From NCBI RefSeq assembly GCF_963576615.1, contig NC_088708.1, positions 6,262,001-6,326,000 of the forward strand: a DNA stretch of 64,000 nt. Direction: 5' to 3'. The DNA is from Watersipora subatra. Lineage: Eukaryota > Bryozoa > Gymnolaemata > Cheilostomatida > Watersiporidae. Position numbers and translations under genes: made by a program. Shown here in pieces: positions 24,166-37,700 of the stretch; position 1 is the stretch's first letter; each line of letters opens with the position of its first letter. The notes under the pieces are model-generated. The model searched no databases, was not told the origin of the DNA, and worked only from the letters and a program-made list of their open reading frames with translations.

Positions 24166-27100
24166 AAAAAAATGTGCCGTTTCCATAGCACTAATTCAAA
24201 TATCTAATACAGTTAATTATGACCAAGGTTACTAACGCGTCTCGAAAACTGCTTTCAGATTCAGGTATTTTTGTACTAACTAATACACTATTTGCTTGTT
24301 CGCTACTTGTTACTTCCTTTATAAGATGATACAAAGATATTGTACTAACCAATGAAACAAAAGCAGTTGTCACAAAGTAAAGCGCGTGTTTATTCGCTAG
24401 TTTTGACCAATCACGACAATGAATGTCTCCTCGCAGTTTCTTAGCAAATTTGTCGCTAGTGCATTTCCACTACGGCGCCAACTTCTTGGATTAACGCTGA
24501 ACTGTGTAGCTTGTGAAGCTATTCGGTTCTGGATTAACGTAGAACAAGTATCGCCAATTTAGTCTAATTTTATACACGATATTTCAATTGCATTTATATG
24601 ACATTATATTGTATTTTTTGTTTGCGTTGACATTTTGGCAAAAAGAATACAACAACGTTCCTATCAGCCCGTTGTTCTGATCACTCACTTAGGTGCTACA
24701 AGTATTGATTTACCGATTTCATGTGTGTTTGGTAATGAAACTTTAAAAAATATATTAATGCTCAATGTCTCTCATTCTGCAGTGAACTTTTCCTTCTATG
24801 TAGTCGCCTGCGGTATTGTCGGTGAAGAGTAGCCTACTTGGAAGTTAATAGTGCGAGTTTTTACACCCGAAGGTTTGTATCACAACAGTAAGACAAAATG
24901 TAAAAGGCGCTTTCATTTAATATTAGGCCGATTGGCTTGCGATGAACGCAAGGCATATTTACTCCTCAAGCTCTTTGTAGTCAACTAGTTTTTAGAATAT
25001 TTTTGCTTGACTGAACTGCTGACTAAAGAGTTGACCAGTCTGATGTACAGTCAAATCTTGACATACGAAATCAATCCGTTCTGCCATTACTTTGTGTGTT
25101 AAAACAAATTTATAATAGAACTGATTTTCTTACAATAATCTGTATCATTTTGTTTAATTTGTTCCCATTCCTAAATAAAAATTATAAATAGACTTCCACA
25201 GAGCACATGCATAATATTAAACTATGTAAAAACTAGATGTTTAAACTTAAGCAATAGTCTTTAGAAAGATATTTTCATTGTTACTCACATTAAAACATGT
25301 AAATGAGTGTGCAGGTTCAGCAATGTATTGGTTCTGCATAAGTGATAAGAATACTCGCCGTAATTTACTCTAGTTTGAATTACTAGTTTAAGTCAGAACT
25401 TATAGTTTAAATTAACCTAGTTTATACATTTCTTATTCCTTTTCTGTTTTTATTTTTTGCCAAACTTTTGATTTTTTATTTGCAAGCCCATCATGTTTCG
25501 AAGATTGTCAGATTTTGTATTTGAAAATTACATAGCATGTCAAGACAGAAATTTTATCAAGTTTCCTGACCTATGTTACAAAATTCGTATGCAGAAGTAA
25601 TCCTAAGTTGAGGGTTGTCTGTTTAGAAAATACCCCATAATTTCTTCATTGTGCAACTGGCATATACAGGCTTGAATAACTCATCTACAAATGGAACCAA
25701 ATAGTTTATAAGAATGTGTAACTAATCAACTGTTAAGTTGCTTGTAGGTGAACAGACGATCAACTGGTCAGCTGGCTGTTAGTTGTGGAGCTATTAGCTA
25801 TTTACTAACATACGAGGGTGATGCATTAAAAACAACCATAGGGTTCAACATTCAGAGTGCCCTTATCTGGCAGGATAGAAAATGGGACGTAGTTTCAACT
25901 AAGTCCAACCCCAAAATTGATTTGGTTACACAAAACTTGCATAATAGCACTGAGAACTAGTTTCCCAAGGATTCTGATAACAGTCTTACCTTTTCTGGCT
26001 TTTGCAATCCATTCACTGATTATGGCTATAGACTATTTCCTAGGTGACTATTCCTATTGACCAATGCACAAAAAGTAGCCATCTTGTGGTCATGCTAAAG
26101 TAAAAATTATCATGCCTATGTTCTCTTATAGGTGACCTTGCTCTTGAAGTACAGTCTCTTTAAAAGTTGTCCATTCTTGGCAGTATACCTTACTGTTATG
26201 TTGAGCAATTAAAGCCTCTAACAGTTTACTAAAATACAATCTCAATACTTTGTGAGAAATTAGCTTTCCAGATTTGAGTCGTCGTATGTCGTTTAAATTA
26301 ACCTAGATTAACATTATTCATCTTTGGTATCTAAAATAGTGCAAAAAAGTTGCAAGCAGAACTGTTAAGGAATTAATAATAAAACTGGAATGTAGTAATC
26401 TTTAACTGGGGTATACAATCTATTATGGGGTATACGTTGCTCAAGAAAATATATTTTCTTTCTAACTCAATGCAGTCAGGCAAGGACTTCTACACGAATA
26501 ATTGACAAAAGAGTATATTTGTCTATTGATTACAACCCGATTACTTCAAGCCAGTTAGAATGTTAGTATATGTTATAATAGGGATCGGCAAAACCTTCTA
26601 AGAATTTAGCACAGGCATAATAAAGCACAAACATCATGAATAGCCAGGCTATTCTTGATTGTATTAATGATTAATAAATCAAATGTTGCTTAGTGTTAAA
26701 ACAACGCATTATGTAAAACTATGTAAGAACTAAATTATGTATAAGACGTGTAATAAATACAGTTATAATCACTAACAAAAGCTTTTCTGTGTTACAAGCC
26801 CTTGCTTTGAAGACAGGTGTTTGGAGGTGTAGCCTTGTCGATAGTTGTACATGGGTAAATGTCACAGTAAAGATGTAGAGATAGTTTAACTTGACTGTGT
26901 GAACTTTAAATTGATGCGCATTGATTGTAGATATTTTAGTTTTTAAATAAAAACATCCTTACTTTTATCTTCAATGTTCATGGCTCCCCACTTGTGTTAG
27001 TTTAAGGCTTTTTTCTTTTCACTTTTTCCTCATGGTGACTACTAGACCGCTTTGGAGGTTTTTAAAGAATGGATTCAACGGTTCGTTTATGTTTTTCTAT

Positions 27101-28732
27101 TATATCTTGTCTTAATCGTAAGAAACTCATTGCTTTTTGCGTTCTTGCTGAAAGGTCTAAGGTACTGTTTAATATTATTCAAGTTATGTAGAACCAAACT
27201 ATGTGGAGTGGACCGTATACATATGTACTGATTTGCCAGATTGAAATGTCTTAAAATATTAAAATGTCAATCGTTGGAAATTACTTCATGTGTGGAGACG
27301 AATAGTTGCTCAAGTTTTCATCGTATGTTGCAAGATTTGCATGTCAAGGTGATCAAGACTCAAGATTTGAGTGTGCATCAAAGTGAGATTGTTAGCATTT
27401 TATACTGCTACAAGTTCAAAGGTAGATATAAGAGCTTTTATTACAAAAAAACTTACATGTTGTACACAGATGAGGAACATATAAAAAATGAGTAATAATT
27501 AATAATGGCGAAAACTAGCTAAAAATTGATAGCGGCAAATAAAAAGTTTTTCAGGTCAGCCTATGTTTTCTGGAAAGGACTTATTGCACATTTGCTTTCA
27601 TTCTCTCTGTATGAATCGAAAAAATTATGAAATTTTGTGATTGAAAAGGCAAATATATTATTTGTAACGCATCTGGTTATTTTTAATGAATTTTACTGAA
27701 ATAACAACTCTGAGGCAAAACTAATTAACAGCAATGGCTCAGAATTACCCCAATTGATTAATCTCAAACGTATGAGTAAATCTATAATGCAAGAAAGTTG
27801 TGAATCATGAGAAACACAATTTCAAGTTCGTTCGTGAAACAGTAAAACTGACCAATACACTACCAGAATAGAAAACTATAACAATACGGTTAACAAACTA
27901 ACAAACAACCTAAATTTCTTAAACATTTTGGCATATTTTAAATTCTAGAGAAGCGCATTAAATAGCAATATTAGTGATTTTACTTTGTTACCAAGGGAAT
28001 TCATTAGACCTCAAAATGGTAGCTGACAGATATTATTTTTTACAGTGCATTATATGTTGATTCAATTAAAAGAGACATTTGGGAAACATTAAAAACTTTT
28101 TTGTGAGGCCAGTGATCTACATGCCAAATTGAAAGCAGTTCTGTACAGCTATTTGGTAGTCTGTATGACATGCAGATCGTATAGACAACGAAAGATACGC
28201 AGAAATACACCCACTGCATTTTATAAATACATGTATAGCCAAAGAAATGAACTTGTTCCCTACTTTCAGTAACTCCTAGTTCTTTGTCAATGATCAAAAT
28301 ATGAGTAATTGTGAACAATAATAGGAACAAATCAAGTCTGAGCTGCAGTTGCATTAGGTAACATTTCCTTGTTTAGAGAAGACTGTTTTGCAGCACATGG
28401 AATAAAGAGAATTTGTTGTTTGTATTTAATATGGCAAATTCAAACAACTCAAATACGTGCTTATCCCAGCTTTTTTTGAGAATTTTAGAGAATAAATACT
28501 AAAGTTGATTTTTTTATTCAGATAGAGACATGTACTTATTGCAGCTTATGACGGACAATGAAAATTTAAACTGAATTTCAATGTCTTAGGTGGAATATTT
28601 CGAGAACATTGCACTATGACTATTCAACACAAAACTAACTAATAATATCCGTGCATATTTTATGGGATTTCCTTCATTAACATTCTTTCTTTTCTAGGTT
28701 TGTGTTTGATCTGAAGGTATTGATGCTCACTC
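24166..28732. other. Region upstream of ERLIN, no recognised gene
   Basis: Open frames here (for example 24635-24832, 25748-25960, 27241-27495 and 28040-28354 on minus) are short, match no family I know and lack paired splice exons. A TTTTCTAG acceptor at 28691-28698, just before the ERLIN start codon, suggests that at least one non-coding 5' exon and the promoter lie within this stretch. Confidence 0.4.
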
Positions 28733-31700
28733 ATGGCTACATTAAAAGATATTCTTCCAATCATACTTGTGCTAGTCGCAGGATTAGCTATGCACAGCTC
28801 TTTCCACAAGATTGAGGAGGGTAAGATGGCGGAGTGCATAGCTGAGCATTGATTTCATGTCCCTCATGCGCGTGTCTAGTGTGAATACTGGGCCCATTGA
28901 CATTTGTAATATAACATTCATTATCACGTTATTTTACCGAGTAGACACGTTAGCGCAATCAACAGAGTTCTTGCTGTTGTTTCACTGTGGCCCTCAAGCT
29001 AACCCATTCCTTCTCTTATTTTAGGTCATGTCGGAGTCTATTATCGTGTAAGTTATTATAGTTGTTGTTAATCTGTATGACCTTCAGACATTTCATGTCT
29101 GTTCTAAGGTCTCATACGCTATTTTTCTATACTAACATCTTTAAAATAGCATAAAATGTTCTTGCATGCCGAAGAGCTCATGCAACTATAGGCTGGCTTG
29201 ACTGTAAACTATAACTGGTTTTTTAGGGTGGAGCATTGCTTTCTTCTATCAGTGGCCCTGGCTATCACCTCATGATACCATTAGTTACAAACTTCCGTAG
29301 CGTGCAGACAACAATGCAGACTGATCAGATTAAGAATGTACCGTGTGGTACAAGGTAACTTCTATATTGTGTTCATGCTACAGTCTTCTTGAGTGTTCCT
29401 GTTTTACAGCGGTGCTTTACTTAATGCTTAGTTGAACAAAACAATGCTCATATCGCCGATCAGTTCGAGCGGAGAAAAATTAACACATTCTTTATAAAAC
29501 AAAACGCAGAATTAAAACCATAACTTTTCTAGCTTTGTATTTGTTTTAGGTTTTTCTGCCAACTACTAACTTGTGTCTTACTATATTATAAGCTACGACA
29601 GTGTTCATATTTCTTTCTATAGATATTATCACCATAACTGATAATATATTGCTTAGTGTCGTGTATCTTAGTATCTCGCATAGTATTTAACTTATTATAT
29701 TGTCTATTTATTCACATTCAGTTTGGGATGTTAACTGGACCAGGGAGTCAGTTGATTTCTCTCATCGCTAACTGCGCACTACTTAGGGCTGACTGCTGAC
29801 CCATGTCAGCTGACCCACTAAACCTACCGATGAATGATGTATGAGATTAGACGTTATTAAAGATGTGGTTGCGTCAAATTTGAGTTGATTTTAAAAGAAA
29901 GTATTGTTCTTTGTCTATCAGTTGATATGCTGTTTGTTGTGTTAGCCGATCTCATTGTCAAGATATTTTAAGCTTAAAATCGAAAAAATTGGTCGCGGTA
30001 AAAACGCTCAGGCCAAAAAAACTTGCCCAAAATGATGTAACGTGTGATACAACCTGTCTCTATCTCTCGTATTCACATCGGCTATTGTGATAAAAGTCTA
30101 GTCCTACGCGACTCTATTGGCATATATTTTATCTTGTATTTGTTGACTAGAATAAAATTTTAAATCCAGCTACAGATACATTATTACCAATGTCTCAAAT
30201 GCCTCAAACAAGAAAAATTAAAAAACTTGTCATATTAGCTTCTTCTAAATGCTGTGTAAACATCTTAGTACTGACTATCAATTTTACCGGTCTATGGTAA
30301 TTACGTTTGAGCAAACTACGTAGAATAAGGTCTTTGTATCGGCACAGTTTTGTCACTACCCACTCTAATGATATACAGCCCCCAAAAGTCCCGCCCACAT
30401 GATGCCTGTCGCCTATCCTGGGGGGGGGGCGGCAAGTACTAAACAATTCGTCGGACTATGCGAAAGTGCCTGTCCGTGCAGCTCTGATTGCACTTCATAA
30501 ATCCATCTATCAGACAAGATTTCAGCACAGGTGTCAGCGGGGCTATGATGTATTCAATGTTCTGCAAATCATGTTTTGCATTATCTTCAACAATATTATT
30601 TTATTATATAATTTTACATAGTTTCAGCTTATACAATAAGACAAATTCATCTGCTGCAGCACACATTCAAGTCTCTCTTTCCCATTTATGGCACTTTCCA
30701 CACTGACAAAGCTGCTTCGGCTGGTGGGACCACATAAACATCCTGTAATTAGTAAAACAAATGCAATAAATACGTGTATATGTCATTCATAGATATGTCA
30801 TTTTAACGCGTATCTACTGAAAGCTTTCAAATTGGGAGTTGGATAAATTGCGAGTGTAATTTTAAAAATGAATAAATGTTTAACAAAAGCATAAGTACGC
30901 CAAGCCAACAATTCGAAGCGTTGGTTCTGGAAGTTAAAGATGTGCATTGATCAATTGATTTTTTTCACTTTCTACAAGTGAGAAGTAAACATCTAAAGTC
31001 AAATCATAAATCAAATTTACTAGCTAAACTGCCAAAGAAAATTGAAGCAAATATAGCTAGGTGAAACGATAAAAAATTATAAAACGATGATTGGTGATAG
31101 CAAAAAAGTATAATTCTATTAATTAGTACATGTATTAATGAGTACTAAAATTATTACCTTTAGTATAATTATTCATCAATCTAAGCCATTGTATTGCTAG
31201 ATGCTATGGATTAAAAAGAAGCCGTCAAGAACTCACCGTGCATACGTATCTCGCACGCGCGCGCAGGAAATTACATTATAACCTCAAACAGGGAAATATA
31301 ATCTGAATGTAAACTCAACAGTATATCCTATAGGAGACTCAAAGTAAAAGATATAAATTTACCTCCATTCTCCTATCTTCCTCCGTAGCACTTTAACCAC
31401 TTGATGCACAGAAAACTCGGAGTCACTTTCGCAGTAACTTTGCAGTAATTTTTACAATTCTGTTGTTCGTCAATAAAATGTGTTGATCGAGTAATTCATT
31501 AAAGTAACGACGTTAATTAATTTAGTAAATATCGATGTCCATGCGATTTAATAATAGAGTAAAATCCCAAAATTTGAGATCACAGAGAACGCGTTTTACG
31601 AGTGATAACATTTATTACGACCTATATAAAGATTTTGCGCTGATGATTGGCTAATAAAGCGATCTTATATTTATCGCTCGTGGACTCTTTTCAGATGTAT

Positions 31701-34700
31701 CACTAGTAACGTCACGAATGAAGCACCTGTTGGAATCTGAGATTTTTAAAAGATGGCCTCATTCAAACGCATATATCTCTGGACAGGATTGATCTACAAA
31801 GACAAAAATGACATCAAATTGTAGCTGATGTTTTAGCCTTTTATTGGTCTTAATTTCATTAAATCGACCTTTTTGACGCAACCACATCTTTAAGTAAAGG
31901 TCAGATTGCATAAACAAATTGCATAAACTCAGTCAGGTAAACTCCAGACTTTGAATGACAATTTGTTTCTGCAAGTTGATTAGATGTCTTGAAATAGATT
32001 TTCATTAAATTTCTTAGTGATTAATGAACTAACCAGACATGCGTTGGCTCTTCGCAAGGTCACAGGGCAGCCTTAGTTTATTATATTAGAGCGATCAAAT
32101 GTTGGTTGTATCAATTATTCACCTCTATGTACATGCATAAACTATATCAATTATTCACCTCTATGTACATACATAAACTACATCAAATATTCACCTCTAT
32201 GTACATGCATAAAATACATCAAATATTCACCTCTATGTACATGCATAAACTACATCAATTATTCATCTCTATGTACATGCATAAACTACATCAATTATTC
32301 ATCTCTATGTACATGCATAAACTATATCAATTATTCATCTCTATGTACATGCATAAACTATATCAATTATTCATCTCTATGTACATGCATAAACTACATC
32401 AAATATTCACCTCTATGTACATGCATAAACTATATCAATTATTCATCTCTATGTACATGCATAAACTATATCAAATATTCATCTCTATGTACATGCATAA
32501 ACTATATCAATTATTCATCTCTATGTACATGCATAAACTATATCAATTATTCATCTCTATGTACATGCATAAACTACATCAAATATTCACCTCTATGTAC
32601 ATGCATAAACTACATCAAATATTCACCTCTTTGTACATGCATAAATTATATCAAATATTCATCTCTATGTACATGCATAAACTATATCAATTATTCATCT
32701 CTATGTACATGCATAAACTACATCAAATATTCACCTCTATGTACATGCATAAACTACATCAATTATTCATCTCTATGTACATGCATAAACTATATCAATT
32801 ATTCATCGCTATGTACATGCATAAACTACATCAATTATTCATCTCTATGTACATGCATAAACTACATCAAATATTCACCTCTTTGTACATGCATAAACTA
32901 CATCAAATATTCAGCTGTCTGTACATGCATAAACTACATCAAATATTCACCTCTTTGTACATGCATAAAATACATCAAATATTCATCTCTATGTACATGC
33001 ATAAACTACATCAAATATTCATCCCTATGTACATGCATAAACTATATCAATTATTCATCTCTATGTACATGCATAAACTACATCAATTATTCATCTCTAT
33101 GTACATGCATAAACTACATCAAATATTCACCTCTTTGTACATGCATAAACTACATCAAATATTCACCTCTATGTACATGCATAAACTACATCAAATATTC
33201 ATCTCTATGTACATGCATAAACTACATCAAATATTCACCTCTATGTACATGCATAAACTACATCAAATATTCATCTCTATGTACATGCATAAACTATATC
33301 AATTATTCATCTCTATGTACATGCATAAACTACATCAAATATTCACCTCTATGTACATGCATAAACTACATCAATTATTCATCTCTATGTACATGTATAA
33401 ACTACATCAAATATTCACCTCTATGTACATGCATAAACTACATCAAATATTCACCTCTTTGTACATGCATAAACTACATCAATTATTCATCTCTATGTAC
33501 ATGCATAAACTACATCAAATATTCACCTCTATGTACATGCATAAACTATATCAATTATTCATCTCTATGTACATGCATAAACTACATCAAATATTCATCT
33601 CTATGTACATGCATAAACTACATCAAATATTCACCTCTTTGTACATGCATAAACTACATCAATTATTCATCTCTATGTACATGCATAAACTACATCAAAT
33701 ATTCACCTCTATGTACATGCATAAACTATATCAATTATTCATCTCTATGTACATGCATAAACTACATCAAATATTCATCTCTATGTACATGCATAAACTA
33801 CATCAAATATTCATCTCTTTGTACATGCATAAACCATATCAATTATTCATCTCTATGTACATGCATAAACTACATCAAATATTCACCTCTATGTACATGC
33901 ATAAACTACATCAAATATTCACCTCTATGTACATGCATAAACTACATCAATTATTCATCTCTATGTACATGCATAAACTATATCAATTATTCATCGCTAT
34001 GTACATGCATAAACTACATCAATTATTCATCTCTATGTACATGCATAAACTACATCAAATATTCACCTCTTTGTACATGCATAAACTACATCAAATATTC
34101 AGCTGTCTGTACATGCATAAACTACATCAAATATTCACCTCTTTGTACATGCATAAAATACATCAAATATTCATCTCTATGTACATGCATAAACTACATC
34201 AAATATTCATCCCTATGTACATGCATAAACTATATCAATTATTCATCTCTATGTACATGCATAAACTACATCAATTATTCATCTCTATGTACATGCATAA
34301 ACTACATCAAATATTCACCTCTTTGTACATGCATAAACTACATCAAATATTCACCTCTATGTACATGCATAAACTACATCAAATATTCATCTCTATGTAC
34401 ATGCATAAACTACATCAAATATTCACCTCTATGTACATGCATAAACTACATCAAATATTCACCTCTTTGTACATGCATAAACTACATCAATTATTCATCT
34501 CTATGTACATGCATAAACTACATCAAATATTCACCTCTATGTACATGCATAAACTATATCAATTATTCATCTCTATGTACATGCATAAACTACATCAAAT
34601 ATTCATCTCTATGTACATGCATAAACTACATCAAATATTCACCTCTTTGTACATGCATAAACTACATCAATTATTCATCTCTATGTACATGCATAAACTA

Positions 34701-37700
34701 CATCAAATATTCACCTCTATGTACATGCATAAACTATATCAATTATTCATCTCTATGTACATGCATAAACTACATCAAATATTCATCTCTATGTACATGC
34801 ATAAACTACATCAAATATTCATCTCTTTGTACATGCATAAACTACATCAAATATTCATCTCTATGTACATGCATAAACTACATCAAATATTCACCTCTAT
34901 GTACATGCATAAAATACATCAAATATTCATCTCTTTGTACATGCATAAACTATATCAATTATTCATCTCTATGTACATGCATAAACTACATCAAATATTC
35001 ATCTCTATGTACATGCATAAACTACATCAAATATTCATCTCTATGTACATGCATAAACTATATCAATTATTCATCTCTATGTACATGCATAAACTACATC
35101 AAATATTCACCTCTTTGTACATGCATAAACTACATCAAATATTCACCTCTTTGTACATGCATAAACTATATCAATTATTCATCTCTATGTACATGCATAA
35201 ACTACATCAATTATTCATCTCTATGTACATGCATAAACTACATCAAATATTCATCTCTATGTACATGCATAAACTACATCAAATATTCACCTCTTTGTAC
35301 ATGCATAAACTACATCAAATATTCACCTCTTTGTACATGCATAAACTATATCAATTATTCATCTCTATGTACATGCATAAACTACATCAATTATTCATCT
35401 CTATGTACATGCATAAACTACATCAAATATTCATCTCTATGTACATGCATAAACTACATCAAATATTCATCTCTATGTACATGCATAAACTACATCAAAT
35501 ATTCACCTCTTTGTACATGCATAAACTACATCAATTATTCATCTCTATGTACATGCATAAACTACATCAAATATTCACCTCTATGTACATGCATAAACTA
35601 CATCAATTATTCATCTCTATGTACATGCATAAACTACATCAAATATTCACCTCTATGTACATGCATAAAATACATCAAATATTCATCTCTTTGTACATGC
35701 ATAAACTATATCAATTATTCATCTCTATGTACATGCATAAACTACATCAAATATTCATCTCTATGTACATGCATAAACTACATCAAATATTCATCTCTAT
35801 GTACATGCATAAACTATATCAATTATTCATCTCTATGTACATGCATAAACTACATCAAATATTCACCTCTATGTACATGCATAAAATACATCAAATATTC
35901 ATCTCTTTGTACATGCATAAACTATATCAATTATTCATCTCTATGTACATGCATAAACTACATCAAATATTCATCTCTATGTACATGCATAAACTACATC
36001 AAATATTCATCTCTATGTACATGCATAAACTATATCAATTATTCATCTCTATGTACATGCATAAACTACATCAAATATTCACCTCTTTGTACATGCATAA
36101 AATACATCAAATATTCATCTCTATGTACATGCATAAACTACATCAAATATTCATCTCTATGTACATGCATAAACTACATCAAATATTCACCTCTTTGTAC
36201 ATGCATAAACTACATCAATTATTCATCTCTATGTACATGCATAAACTACATCAAATATTCACCTCTATGTACATGCATAAACTACATCAATTATTCATCT
36301 CTATGTACATGCATAAACTACATCAATTATTCATCTCTATGTACATGCATAAACTACATCAAATATTCACCTCTATGTACATGCATAAAATACATCAAAT
36401 ATTCATCTCTTTGTACATGCATAAACTATATCAATTATTCATCTCTATGTACATGCATAAACTACATCAAATATTCATCTCTATGTACATGCATAAACTA
36501 CATCAAATATTCATCTCTATGTACATGCATAAACTATATCAATTATTCATCTCTATGTACATGCATAAACTACATCAAATATTCACCTCTTTGTACATGC
36601 ATAAAATACATCAAATATTCATCTCTATGTACATGCATAAACTACATCAAATATTCATCTCTATGTACATGCATAAACTACATCAAATATTCACCTCTTT
36701 GTACATGCATAAACTACATCAATTATTCATCTCTATGTACATGCATAAACTACATCAAATATTCACCTCTATGTACATGCATAAACTACATCAATTATTC
36801 ATCTCTATGTACATGCATAAACTACATCAAATATTCACCTCTATGTACATGCATAAACTATATCAATTATTCATCTCTATGTACATGCATAAACTACATC
36901 AAATATTCATCTCTATGTACATGCATAAACTACATCAAATATTCATCTCTATGTACATGCATAAACTACATCAAATATTCATCTCTATGTACATGCATAA
37001 ACTACATCAAATATTCATCTCTATGTACATGCATAAACTATATCAATTATTCATCTCTATGTACATGCATAAACTACATCAAATATTCACCTCTTTGTAC
37101 ATGCATAAAATACATCAAATATTCATCTCTATGTACATGCATAAACTACATCAAATATTCATCTCTATGTACATGCATAAACTACATCAAATATTCACCT
37201 CTTTGTACATGCATAAACTACATCAATTATTCATCTCTATGTACATGCATAAACTACATCAAATATTCACCTCTATGTACATACATAAACTACATCAAAT
37301 ATTCACCTCTATGTACATGCATAAACTATATCAATTATTCATCTCTATGTACATGCATAAACTACATCAAATATTCATCTCTATGTACATGCATAAACTA
37401 TATCAAATATTCATCTCTATGTACATGCATAAACTACATCAAATATTCATCTCTATGTACATGCATAAACTATATCAAATATTCACCTCTATGTACATGC
37501 ATAAACTACATCAAATATTCATCTCTATGTACATGCATAAACTACATCAAATATTCACCTCTATGTACATACATAAACTATATCAATTATTCACCTCTAT
37601 GTACATGCATAAACTACATCAAATATTCACCTCTATGTACATGCATAAACTACATCAAATATTCATCTCTATGTACATGCATAAACTATATCAATTATTC

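Noticed and set aside
28040..28354. 104-codon hydrophobic minus-strand ORF upstream of ERLIN
   Set aside because: AT-rich sequence favours such Leu/Phe/Ile frames; there is no homology or splice support.
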